From DASRJG01 sp032124015 (lineage in GTDB: Bacteria > Acidobacteriota > Polarisedimenticolia > Polarisedimenticolales > DASRJG01), in contig JAQBEH010000024.1 in assembly GCA_032124015.1 (NCBI GenBank), forward strand, positions 11,844-75,843: DNA of 64,000 bases, given 5' to 3'. Of the stretch, positions 1 to 7,918 are shown piece after piece. The translations under genes and the position numbers were made by a program. Positions within the stretch are counted from its first letter, which is position 1; each line of letters starts with the position of its first letter. The notes beneath the pieces were generated by a model. It was given only the letters and a program-made list of their open reading frames with translations, was not told where the DNA came from and ran no database searches.

Positions 1-508
1 TTTCTTGCAGCTCGCGATAGGTGGCTCGGATGAAGTCTGAAAACGTGGCGCCCAGAGCCTCGGCCGCTCTGTCGACGTCGTCCGGAGCGCCCTCGAGCTC
101 GACGAACGTGCCGAGCGGAGTTTCGTCAACGACCGCTTCGACGGCGCCGAACTGGTAGGTCGATCGGTATTTTTGATAGCGGTAGACGGCCTCGAAACCC
201 AGACCGAGCAGAATCGAGCGCAACGCTTCGGGGTCCGCGATCGCCGTCTCGTGCTCGATCTTCACCTTGTGCCGGTGTTTCCCCGCGACGGGACCCTTGA
301 ACGTCAGCAATGACGCGCCGTCGAAGTCGCGCAGACGGAGCAGCCGACCGCTCTTGGTGAGCGGGCGATCCGCGAGATCGAACAGCACGTTGTCCTCGAA
401 AGCGCGGGGGTGGACCGGCCGTGCGCCGGCCGCGAGCAGCCGCGAAACCGCCGTCTCCCTGGAGGCGAACGCGAGCTTGATCTCGTTCTCGCGGTTGGAC
501 TTCGCCAT
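1..508 (-). CDS. CYTH domain protein (CyaB / triphosphatase type), cut by the left edge
   Basis: The gene reads leftward from an ATG at 508, and 169 codons are visible before the window ends. The protein begins with the CYTH signature ExExK at E7-x-E9-x-K11 (ENEIK). A run of alternating charged residues follows, including LLRLRDFDG, TFKGPV and KHKVKIEHE. This is the strand pattern of the triphosphate tunnel fold, which binds a triphosphate and divalent metal. Family members include class IV adenylate cyclases, thiamine triphosphatases and inorganic triphosphatases, and the sequence does not say which this is. The ATG is only 7 bp from the proposed lnt ATG on the other strand and has no Shine-Dalgarno. 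A TATCAT box lies 7 nt upstream of it, so the mRNA may be leaderless. The C-terminus is missing. Confidence 0.8.
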   Translation of the reverse strand, partial: MAKSNRENEIKLAFASRETAVSRLLAAGARPVHPRAFEDNVLFDLADRPLTKSGRLLRLRDFDGASLLTFKGPVAGKHRHKVKIEHETAIADPEALRSILLGLGFEAVYRYQKYRSTYQFGAVEAVVDETPLGTFVELEGAPDDVDRAAEALGATFSDFIRATYRELQE

Positions 509-512
509 CGAG

Positions 513-528
513 CGGATGATAACATCCG
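513..528. promoter_or_regulatory. Perfect 6+6 bp inverted repeat between divergent CYTH and lnt starts
   Basis: CGGATG and CATCCG flank a 4 bp ATAA centre. On the minus strand the centre holds TATCAT (521 to 516), a -10-like hexamer 7 nt before the CYTH ATG. On the plus strand the proposed lnt ATG (516) lies inside the left arm. It could be a shared operator or promoter. No good -35 is visible. Confidence 0.4.
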
Positions 529-2093
529 CCGACTTTGGCGACCTCGTGACAGACCACTGGGCTCGGCACCCCCACAAGCTCCCCGCGCTCGCCGGCGTGC
601 TCCTGGCGTTTGGCTACTTCACGCTCGGCCTGGTCATCCCGAATCTGGTCGCGCTCGTTCCCCTGCTCATCTGGATCGACGCGAATCTCGACCGGCCGTG
701 GCGTGTCTGGCGAAACGCCGGCTTCGTGTTCGGGATGGCGCTGAACCTCCTGATCCTCAGCTGGATGCGCTCGATGCTTGCGATCAGCTTCCTCGGCATC
801 TTCGCCTATCTCGGATTGGCGCTCGTATTCGCCACCGGTCTGTCGCTCGCCGTGATCGCACTGGCGTGGTTGCGCAAGCGCACGGGCTGGTCGTTCGTGG
901 TGCTTCTCCCCGCGGTCTGGTTGACCCTCGAGTGGGTGCAGGCGCAGGGCGATCTGCGCATGACCGCGCAGCACCTCGGCCAATCGCTCGGCACCGTGCC
1001 CTTTCTCGTGCAGTTCGCCGATCTCGCCGGACCGTACGGCGTCGGCCTGGTCCTGCTCGTTTCGAACGCTCTCCTCTTTGGGGCCTGGCGAGCGTCCTCG
1101 CGAGCCGGACGGGTTCAGGCGCTGGTCGCGTGGGGCCTGCTTGCGGGGGCAGTTCTGAGCTACGACGCGTGGGCGTGGACGCATCCGCCGCCGGCTTCAG
1201 GTTCGTTGCGCATCGCCTTCCTCCAGCCGAACGTGCCGCTGGTTTCCAAGATGGACCCCGCCGATGACGCGCGGCAAGACCGGCTGCTGGCCGAGCTCAC
1301 GCGCAAGGCCGCGGCGATGAAGGCCGAGGTCGTGATCTGGCCCGAGACCGCGAGGCCTCACGCGCTCTACTCCCGCCCCGAGCTCCCCGCGACATACGCG
1401 ATGCCGGAGGTGCAGGCCCTCGCGAAAGAAACGGGCGTCACGATCGTGGCCGGCTCGGAATACGTCGTCGTCCACGACCCGAAACGCTTCGACGCGTACA
1501 ACGCGGTGTTCGTCGTGCATCCGGACGGCCGGCTCGATCCGACCTGGGCCGCCAAGATTTATCTCGTGCCGTTCGTCGAGGCGGTTCCGTTCGAGTTCCT
1601 CCTCGGCCCGTTGCTCGCAGGGCGCGCTGGCTGGGCGCGCTGGCTGGGCGGCGGGTTCCTCCCCGGCCCCGAGGACACGCCGCTGCCGGTGGCCGGAACA
1701 CAACTGGGGGTCAGCGTCTGCTACGAAGAACTCTACTTCGACCTGCAGCGCAGCCTGCGCAACGCCGGGGCGCGCGTCCAGGCGGTCATCACCAACGATG
1801 CCTGGTTCGGAACGACCTTCTTTCAGACCTACCAGGCCAACACGGTCCGCCTGCGCGCAATTGAGAACCGATCGTCGTTCGTGAGGGTGGCGAACACGGG
1901 AATCTCGATGTTCGTCGACCCGCTCGGGCGCGACGCCGAACGGACCGAGCTCCTGACGCAGGAGGTACGGGTGAGCGACGTTGCCCTGACGGACGTGCGC
2001 ACCGTGTACGATCGGATCGGCGACGTACCGGCCTGGGCGGCGATCGCCACATTCGTCGCGGCGGCGTTTGTCTCATGGAGGCGAGGACGATGA
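516..2093 (+). CDS. lnt: Apolipoprotein N-acyltransferase Lnt
   Basis: Lnt transfers the third acyl chain from phospholipid to the N-terminal cysteine of lipoproteins at the periplasmic face of the inner membrane. The 525-residue length is normal for the family. The N-terminal ~200 residues hold several membrane segments, and a nitrilase-like domain follows. The Glu-Lys-Cys triad is visible: Glu in WPETARP (about 276), Lys in AAKIYLVPF (about 347) and Cys in VSVCYEELYF (about 402). A C-terminal membrane segment precedes the stop. The start is uncertain: ATG 516 lies in a palindrome with no Shine-Dalgarno, and GTG 546 is an alternative. The stop overlaps the next ATG (ATGA), so the creatininase gene is probably translationally coupled. 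Confidence 0.93.
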   Translation: MITSADFGDLVTDHWARHPHKLPALAGVLLAFGYFTLGLVIPNLVALVPLLIWIDANLDRPWRVWRNAGFVFGMALNLLILSWMRSMLAISFLGIFAYLGLALVFATGLSLAVIALAWLRKRTGWSFVVLLPAVWLTLEWVQAQGDLRMTAQHLGQSLGTVPFLVQFADLAGPYGVGLVLLVSNALLFGAWRASSRAGRVQALVAWGLLAGAVLSYDAWAWTHPPPASGSLRIAFLQPNVPLVSKMDPADDARQDRLLAELTRKAAAMKAEVVIWPETARPHALYSRPELPATYAMPEVQALAKETGVTIVAGSEYVVVHDPKRFDAYNAVFVVHPDGRLDPTWAAKIYLVPFVEAVPFEFLLGPLLAGRAGWARWLGGGFLPGPEDTPLPVAGTQLGVSVCYEELYFDLQRSLRNAGARVQAVITNDAWFGTTFFQTYQANTVRLRAIENRSSFVRVANTGISMFVDPLGRDAERTELLTQEVRVSDVALTDVRTVYDRIGDVPAWAAIATFVAAAFVSWRRGR

Positions 2094-2836
2094 GCCGGAA
2101 TATCAACGACCTGACCTGGGAGCAGTTTCGCGACCGCGTCCCATCGACCTGCGACCTGGCGATCGTTCCCGTGGGAACGATCGAGGCGCACGGAGCGATC
2201 CCGCTCGGCACCGACACGATCATTCCCGAGGCGTTAGCCGATGAACTCGCCGCAAATCTCAACGCGCTGATCGCGCCCCCGATCGCCTACGGCGTGACCA
2301 ACTCGCTCCTCCCGTTCCCCGGCTCGACGACGGTGTCGTCCGCGACCTTCACCGCCTACCTGTTCGAGGCGGCGGCCGGGCTGGTCGATGCGGGGTTCCG
2401 CAGGATCGTGTTGCTCAACGGTCACGGCGGTCAGACCGGCGAAGTGGCCGCGGTCGTCGCGCGATTGTGGAACGAGAAAAAGGCGTACGCCGTCGCGGTC
2501 GAGTGGTGGGGCTTCGCCGAGGGGATCTCGGCGGCGATCTACCCGGGGACGATTTCGGGGCACGCGGGGGTCGAGGAGACCGCGATGATCCTGGCGATCG
2601 CGCCGGAGCTGGTGGACCGCGCGCGCGCTGTCAAGGTGCGCCGCTTCGCTCGTCACCACGGTCTGAGGGCGCGCCCCTTCCCCGCGTCGATCATCCTCGA
2701 CCGCAAGGAAACCGCCGCCGAAGGAACGCCCGTGCTCGACCCGGCGAAGGCGAAGGCGTTCTACGCCGGCGTCGTCGGCGAAATCGAGGTGGCGCTTCGC
2801 GACGTTTTCGCGGGGTGGAGTGAGATCCGGACGTAA
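2090..2836 (+). CDS. Creatininase-family metal-dependent amidohydrolase
   Basis: The 248-residue protein has the family's metal ligands: Glu and His in GTIEAHG, Asp in LGTDT, His in LNGHGGQ and Glu in GVEETAM. Known members act on creatinine, on formamide intermediates in archaeal riboflavin/F420 synthesis (ArfB), or on mycofactocin (MftE). None of those pathways is nearby, so the substrate is unknown. ATG 2090 is preferred over an in-frame ATG at 2075 because a GGAGG lies 8 nt upstream and it forms an ATGA overlap with lnt. Confidence 0.85.
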   Translation: MSRNINDLTWEQFRDRVPSTCDLAIVPVGTIEAHGAIPLGTDTIIPEALADELAANLNALIAPPIAYGVTNSLLPFPGSTTVSSATFTAYLFEAAAGLVDAGFRRIVLLNGHGGQTGEVAAVVARLWNEKKAYAVAVEWWGFAEGISAAIYPGTISGHAGVEETAMILAIAPELVDRARAVKVRRFARHHGLRARPFPASIILDRKETAAEGTPVLDPAKAKAFYAGVVGEIEVALRDVFAGWSEIRT

Positions 2837-2876
2837 TTCGTGCACTTGGGCACGAGGGCCGAAGCCATGACGAGGG

Positions 2877-2882
2877 TAGTCT
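2877..2882 (+). promoter_or_regulatory. -10-like TAGTCT upstream of the Ser/Thr kinase gene
   Basis: The hexamer sits 13 nt before the ATG at 2896. There is no Shine-Dalgarno in the gap and no clear -35. It belongs to the group of short-leader candidates in this window. Confidence 0.3.
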
Positions 2883-2895
2883 CCTAGCAAAAGTC

Positions 2896-4911
2896 ATGGC
2901 GACCTGCGCGCGATGCGGTAGCGATGTTCCCGACGGGGCAACCCGTTGCGTGGCCTGCTCACCACCCGGTCCCAACTCCCTCCTGGAAACCGAAACGGTC
3001 CCCGGTTCACCCGGCGAATCCGTTCTCCTTGATCCCGGCACGGTGCTGGCGGGTCGCTACCGGATCCTCGCCCTGGCCGGACGAGGCGGAGAGGGGGAGG
3101 TCTACAAGGCGGACGACCTCAAGCTCGGCCAGACGGCCGCGGTCAAGATTCTGCCGGATTCGTTCCGCACCGACGAGCGACGGCTCGCGCGGCTGATCGG
3201 CGAGGTGCGCATCGCGCGCCGGGTCTCCCACCCGAACGTCTGCCGCGTGTACGACATCGTGGAGGCGGACGGACGGACATTCCTCACGATGGAGTGGATC
3301 GACGGCGAGAGCCTCGCATCCTTGCTCCACCGCAAGGGCCGGCTGTCCAAGGACACCGCGATCGGCATCGCGCGCCAGATGTCCCTGGGACTCGCCGCCG
3401 CTCACGACGAAGGGGTGCTCCACCGCGATCTCAAGCCGGGAAACGTCATGATCGACGACCGGGGGGTGGTGCGCATCACCGACTTCGGGCTCGCAACGAC
3501 CGCCGCGTCGGTTTCCGGCGCTCTCGCCCGCGAAGGCACTCCTTTCTACATGGCACCCGAGCAGTTGGCGGGCGGCGAGGTGACGGCGCAGAGCGACATG
3601 TACGCCCTCGGTCTCGTCCTGTTCGAGGTGTTCACCGGACGGCACGCGTTTCCCGGCCAGACCCTCGAGGAGATGCTGGAACTCCGAAAGAGCCCTCCGC
3701 CCGATCCGAAGAGTCTCGCCCCCGAGCTCCATCCGGCCGTCTCGCGCGTGATCCTGAGGTGCCTCGACGTCGACCCCATGCGTCGACCTCCGTCCGGTCG
3801 CGAAGTGGCGGCGGCGCTCCCTGGGGGCGCCAGGCTCGCGGAAGCCATGGCGGTAGCGCAGCGCAAGGCGGACCGGATCAGTGCGTTTCGCGAAGAGTTG
3901 ACCGAGCTGCGTCGCGCCGGTCTCGTGCGGCTCGACGATAACGAGCTGGCCGCCGTCGAGCGCCACCACGACAGCGAGTTGCGCGATCTGATCAGCCGCT
4001 TCGACGTGGACGTGACCGAACGGGGAAAACAGCTCGCCCTCGGCATGCGGGTCGTCTCGCTTCTGGGGGCCGTGGCCCTCGCGGCGAGCGCATTCTTCTT
4101 CTTCAACCAAATCTGGGGTGTCATCTCGATCCCGCTGCAGATCGGGATCCTGACGATCGCCCCCATCGCCGCCCTTGTCGCAACCGACGCGATCGCAAAG
4201 CGCGAGCGGGGCGGATATTTCACGTCGATTGCCGCCCTTTTCGCGTTCGCCTGCCTCGTGCTCGATCAGATCCTTCTGGGCGCGACGTTCAACCAGACGC
4301 AGCCCGTGTGGGAACTGCTTGCCTGGGGCGCGTTCGCGATGGTCCTGGCGGAGGGATATCGCTTGCCTCTGCTCCGCGTGGTCGGCCTCGTCCTGCTCGC
4401 CACGTTCGTCAATGCACTGGTCGCCGTGCGGGCCGCAGTCTACTGGCCGAACTTTCTGGAGCACCCCGAGGGGCTCATACCCGCAGGCGTGCTGCTCCTC
4501 GCGCTGCGGTTGTTCGTCGCCCGGCGAATGCGGCCCGGCTTCGCCGTCATCGATCGGGTTCTCGGGCTGATCTTCCTCCTCTTTCCGATGCTCCTTCTCG
4601 CCATCACGGGTTCCATGAGCTACCTGCCCTTCGATCCCGACCACATCAGCGTCGGCTATCAGATCCTCGGTTTCGGCGTCAGCGCCGGGGCCATCGCACT
4701 CGGTGTCGCCCGCCGCTTCCGGGACTCCGTGTACTGCGGCGCGCTCTTCTTCGTCGTCTTCCTCTACGTCAAGTTCGCCCAATGGTGGTGGGACTGGATG
4801 CCGAAGTACCTGTTCTTCCTGATCGTCGCGGCGACCGCGATGGCCGTGCTGTGGGCGTTGAAGCGTTTGCGGACCGTTTTGAGGGCAGGGCCGCTGGAGG
4901 CTGAGTCGTGA
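2896..4911 (+). CDS. Ser/Thr protein kinase with N-terminal zinc ribbon and C-terminal polytopic membrane domain
   Basis: The 671-residue protein has three parts. A zinc ribbon has CxxC pairs at C4/C7 and C18/C21. A Hanks-type kinase domain follows at about 50-315, with the glycine-rich loop in LAGRGGEGEV, catalytic Lys84, HRDLKPGN at 176-183 and DFG at 196. All key catalytic residues are present, so it should be active. From about 335 there is a helical linker and then roughly nine membrane segments to residue 660. That C-terminal part, with an ELRRAGLVR segment ahead of the first helix, resembles DUF2157-type membrane proteins. It lacks PASTA sensor repeats, so any signal is probably sensed through the membrane region. 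The stop overlaps the next start (GTGATG). Confidence 0.88.
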   Translation: MATCARCGSDVPDGATRCVACSPPGPNSLLETETVPGSPGESVLLDPGTVLAGRYRILALAGRGGEGEVYKADDLKLGQTAAVKILPDSFRTDERRLARLIGEVRIARRVSHPNVCRVYDIVEADGRTFLTMEWIDGESLASLLHRKGRLSKDTAIGIARQMSLGLAAAHDEGVLHRDLKPGNVMIDDRGVVRITDFGLATTAASVSGALAREGTPFYMAPEQLAGGEVTAQSDMYALGLVLFEVFTGRHAFPGQTLEEMLELRKSPPPDPKSLAPELHPAVSRVILRCLDVDPMRRPPSGREVAAALPGGARLAEAMAVAQRKADRISAFREELTELRRAGLVRLDDNELAAVERHHDSELRDLISRFDVDVTERGKQLALGMRVVSLLGAVALAASAFFFFNQIWGVISIPLQIGILTIAPIAALVATDAIAKRERGGYFTSIAALFAFACLVLDQILLGATFNQTQPVWELLAWGAFAMVLAEGYRLPLLRVVGLVLLATFVNALVAVRAAVYWPNFLEHPEGLIPAGVLLLALRLFVARRMRPGFAVIDRVLGLIFLLFPMLLLAITGSMSYLPFDPDHISVGYQILGFGVSAGAIALGVARRFRDSVYCGALFFVVFLYVKFAQWWWDWMPKYLFFLIVAATAMAVLWALKRLRTVLRAGPLEAES

Positions 4912-5753
4912 TGCGACCGAAGTCCGTCATGGCGCTTTTCGGGGGATGCGCGTTGATCGTGATCGTGAACGTCGCCATCCTCAGCGCGGCGGCGCGGAAT
5001 TTGAGGGGTAACCGCCTTGCGGAGTTGACGCTCACGGAGCGCGAACTGGCGGTTCCCGAGTTCCGCGAGGCCGAGAGCTCGGGTCTTTTTCTGAAGCTGA
5101 AGTTCGCATCGGATCCGCCGCCGGCGGTCCGGCGGATCGCGTGGCGCAACCGAGCCGAGCTCCCGCCCGTCGACTACGCCTGGCTCGACCGGGGCAAGCT
5201 CGAGGCGCTCGGCTTCCGACTCGGTACCGAGCCGGGCGTGATCCAGCGCACCGCCTTTGTTGCCCTCGAGCTCGACGGCGATTCCTGGACCCGCTGGCTC
5301 GCCGCGCGCGAGGATCGCCTGCGGAAGCGGCTTCCTTCGACCGAAGCGGAGGCGCTGCTCGCCCTCGATCGCACGATGCGCTCTCGACTCGTCCCGGTCG
5401 ATGCGGGACGCGACGCCGAGGCTCTCCGCCGGCGATTTCCCGATCGTGCGCGCTACTTGATCGTCCCGGCGCTCGTCCGCGCGTTGCAAGGTGGCGCCGA
5501 TGCCGACGATCTCTCGTGGCGCGGCCAGATCGCGGGCGTGTTGGTGAGCGACCTCCACGTGCCCCGCGAGCTGGCGCCCGCCTTGAATTCGTTCCTCCCC
5601 CAGGAGACCGAAGTTGAAGTGTTGAAGCGCGATCAACGCGAGCGACAGCTGTCATGGCCCATCCCGACGTCGCCTCGCTACCGCGCGGTCGTCGCTTTCG
5701 GGAGCAGAAACGAACCCTGGCTCGTTGGCGTGTCGGAGATCGGGGGGGAGTGA
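4908..5753 (+). CDS. DUF4824-like single-pass membrane protein coupled to the kinase
   Basis: The 281-residue protein has one N-terminal membrane segment (about 8-30), so most of it is probably periplasmic. The body has SGLFLKLKF, PPVDYAWLDRGKLEALGF and the C-terminal YRAVVAFGSRNEPWLVGV. These resemble the DUF4824 family, which I recognise only by overall pattern. The start is GTG 4908 or ATG 4911, overlapping the kinase stop, so the two proteins are probably made together and may interact. It converges with the diguanylate cyclase gene, leaving 2 bp between the stops. Confidence 0.7.
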   Translation: MMRPKSVMALFGGCALIVIVNVAILSAAARNLRGNRLAELTLTERELAVPEFREAESSGLFLKLKFASDPPPAVRRIAWRNRAELPPVDYAWLDRGKLEALGFRLGTEPGVIQRTAFVALELDGDSWTRWLAAREDRLRKRLPSTEAEALLALDRTMRSRLVPVDAGRDAEALRRRFPDRARYLIVPALVRALQGGADADDLSWRGQIAGVLVSDLHVPRELAPALNSFLPQETEVEVLKRDQRERQLSWPIPTSPRYRAVVAFGSRNEPWLVGVSEIGGE

Positions 5754-5755
5754 GT

Positions 5756-6646
5756 TCAGGGCCGGTGAACGACGACCTTGTTCTTCCCGGCCTTCTTGGC
5801 GGCGTAGAGCGCGCGGTCGGCGGCGGCGACGAGTTGCTCCGCGGTGTTGATGATTGACCCCGGGGCGAACGTCGCGGCGCCGGCGGATACCGTCACGCGG
5901 AGCGCGTGCTCCGGCTCGAGGAAGCTGAAGTCCGCGACGGCGGCGCGAACGCGCTCCGCGACGCGCTCCGCGTGCTCGCGGTCGGTGTGGGGGAGGATCA
6001 TCGCGAACTCCTCGCCGCCGTAGCGGGCCGCGAGGTCCGTGCCGCGCGCGCCCCCCGAGACGAGCATCGCAAACTCCCGCAAGACCTTGTCGCCCGCGAG
6101 ATGCCCATGCGCGTCGTTCACTTTCTTGAAGTCGTCCAGATCGAGCATCACGATCGAAAGCGGCAGCTTGTAGCGCTCGGACCGCTCCCACTCCTCGCGT
6201 AGTTTCCTGAAGAACACGCGGTAGTTGGAAAGCCCGGTCTTTTCGTCGACCGTGGCTTCTTCTTCGAGTTGCAGGTGCAGCTTTCGCTTCTGCAGCATGG
6301 AGCGGATCCGCGCGTCCAACTCGCCGAGGTCGAAGGGCTTTTCGACGTAGTGGTCGATGCCCGCATCGAACCCCTCTCGTTTGGTCTCCGGTTCGCGGCG
6401 CGCGCTGAGGAGGATGAGAGGGGTTCTGCTGGTCGTCGGCTCGGCGCGGATGCGCTTCGAGGCCTCGAACCCATTGGTGCGGGGCATCATCAGGTCCATG
6501 AGGATGATGTCCGGATTCTCGCTGACCGCGAGGAGGACGCCCTCGTCGCCGTCACTCGCTTCGAGGATCTCGACCGGTTGGTCTTTGTACCACCCGCGGA
6601 CCAGCCGGCCGGTGTTCGGATCGTCGTCGACCACCAGAATCTTCAT
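5756..6646 (-). CDS. Response regulator diguanylate cyclase (receiver-GGDEF)
   Basis: This is a 296-residue PleD-like protein with one receiver. The phospho-acceptor is D51 (ILMDLMMP), with the acidic pocket at D7-D9 and the conserved Lys in YVEKPF near 103. A short helix follows, then a GGDEF domain whose active-site loop is GGEEF at 210-214. An RxxD inhibitory site lies five residues upstream (R201-D204), so feedback inhibition by c-di-GMP is expected. It should make c-di-GMP from two GTP when phosphorylated. It is the last gene of the dcw cluster, 19 bp after the ftsZ stop, so it is probably co-transcribed with division genes. No dedicated kinase is adjacent. Confidence 0.92.
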   Translation of the reverse strand: MKILVVDDDPNTGRLVRGWYKDQPVEILEASDGDEGVLLAVSENPDIILMDLMMPRTNGFEASKRIRAEPTTSRTPLILLSARREPETKREGFDAGIDHYVEKPFDLGELDARIRSMLQKRKLHLQLEEEATVDEKTGLSNYRVFFRKLREEWERSERYKLPLSIVMLDLDDFKKVNDAHGHLAGDKVLREFAMLVSGGARGTDLAARYGGEEFAMILPHTDREHAERVAERVRAAVADFSFLEPEHALRVTVSAGAATFAPGSIINTAEQLVAAADRALYAAKKAGKNKVVVHRP

Positions 6647-6665
6647 AGACGCCTAACGCGGCTCC

Positions 6666-7898
6666 TCAGTCCATTTGCTTACGGAGGAAGGAGGGAACGT
6701 CCAGGTCGTCCTTCAGCTTACCGAAGTTCGGGGTGAATCCGTCGTCCGCGGGGTCCAAATCGACGTCGGCGGTCTTCCCGGGGCGGAAAAAGCCGAGCGA
6801 CGGGCGCTCGGAAGCCGCGCCGTCCGTCGTGAGCTGGATGGAGGGACGTTTGTTCTGGCGCTGGTCCGCCACCGGCGTGCGTTCGGCGCGAAGGTCGTCC
6901 CCGTTGAATCCGGTGGCGATGACCGTGACCTTCACCCGTCCTTGCATGCCGCGCTCGATGACCGTGCCGAAAATGATGTTCGCGTCCGGGTCCGAGGCTT
7001 CCTGGATGATGTTCGCGGCTTCTGAAACCTCGTGAAGCGTCATGTCCTCGCCGCCGGTGATGTTGATCAGCACGCCGCGGGCGCCGTGGATCGAGGTGTC
7101 CTCGAGGAGTGGTGACGAGATGGCGCGCTGCGCGGCCTCGACGGCGCGGCGCTCCCCTTCGGCGATTCCCGTGCCCATCAACGCCATGCCCATGCCGGAC
7201 ATGATCGTTTTGACGTCGGCGAAGTCGAGGTTGATTTCACCCGGCACGGTGATGAGGTCGGAGATGCCCTGGACCGCTTGACGAAGGATGTCGTCCGCCA
7301 TCTGGAACGCTTCGGCGAGCGGGGTTCCCTTCTCGACGGTGTGCAGCAGTTTCTCGTTCGGGATCGTGATCACCGTGTCGACGACCTTCCGCAACGCGGC
7401 GAGCCCCTCTTCAGCTTGCAGCCTCCGCCTCCGCCCTTCGAAAGGGAAGGGCTTCGTCACCACCGCGACGACCAGCGCGCCCGACTCGCGCGCGAGTTCC
7501 GCGATGATCGGGGCGGCGCCCGTTCCCGTGCCGCCTCCCAGTCCCGTCGTGATGAACACCATGTCGGCGCCTTCCAACGCCTGCAGGATCTGATCCCTGT
7601 CCTCGATCGCGGCGCTCTTTCCGACCTCGGGGTTGGCGCCGGCGCCCAGGCCTTTCGTCAGCTTCATCCCCATCTGCAGTTTCATCGGCGCTCGGCTGGA
7701 CCTGAGCGCCTGGCAGTCGGTGTTCGCCGCGATGAACTCCACCCCGAGGACGTTGGCGGCGATCATGCGGTTGACGGCGTTTCCGCCTCCCCCGCCGACG
7801 CCAATCACGCGAATCTTCGCCGACGGGGGGGCGGCGTCGTCGAAGCTGACCTTGACGGGCTCGCTGTTGCGGCTCTGGTTGTTGTCCATCGTGATCAT
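6666..7898 (-). CDS. ftsZ: Cell division protein FtsZ
   Basis: FtsZ is the tubulin-like GTPase that forms the cytokinetic ring. The 410-residue protein has the tubulin signature GGGTGTGAAP, an N-terminal GVGGGGGNAVNRM loop and NLDFADVKTIM in the T7 region. The C-terminal peptide LDVPSFLRKQMD is the conserved tail that binds FtsA and other partners. ATG 7898 is chosen because AGGAG lies 7 nt upstream. An in-frame candidate at 7940 would run into the ftsA coding end. It follows ftsA by 20 bp. Confidence 0.97.
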   Translation of the reverse strand: MITMDNNQSRNSEPVKVSFDDAAPPSAKIRVIGVGGGGGNAVNRMIAANVLGVEFIAANTDCQALRSSRAPMKLQMGMKLTKGLGAGANPEVGKSAAIEDRDQILQALEGADMVFITTGLGGGTGTGAAPIIAELARESGALVVAVVTKPFPFEGRRRRLQAEEGLAALRKVVDTVITIPNEKLLHTVEKGTPLAEAFQMADDILRQAVQGISDLITVPGEINLDFADVKTIMSGMGMALMGTGIAEGERRAVEAAQRAISSPLLEDTSIHGARGVLINITGGEDMTLHEVSEAANIIQEASDPDANIIFGTVIERGMQGRVKVTVIATGFNGDDLRAERTPVADQRQNKRPSIQLTTDGAASERPSLGFFRPGKTADVDLDPADDGFTPNFGKLKDDLDVPSFLRKQMD

Positions 7899-7918
7899 TC
7901 GCGATCTCCTCGTCATGG

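Noticed and set aside
267..515. Longer N-terminus for Lnt starting at 267
   Set aside because: It would overlap the CYTH gene by 240 bp and adds a sequence without similarity to Lnt.
3007..4782. Long antisense reading frame (591 codons) opposite the Ser/Thr kinase
   Set aside because: It mirrors the third-position GC bias of the kinase gene, has no domain, and is rich in Arg/Glu/His as expected for a shadow frame.
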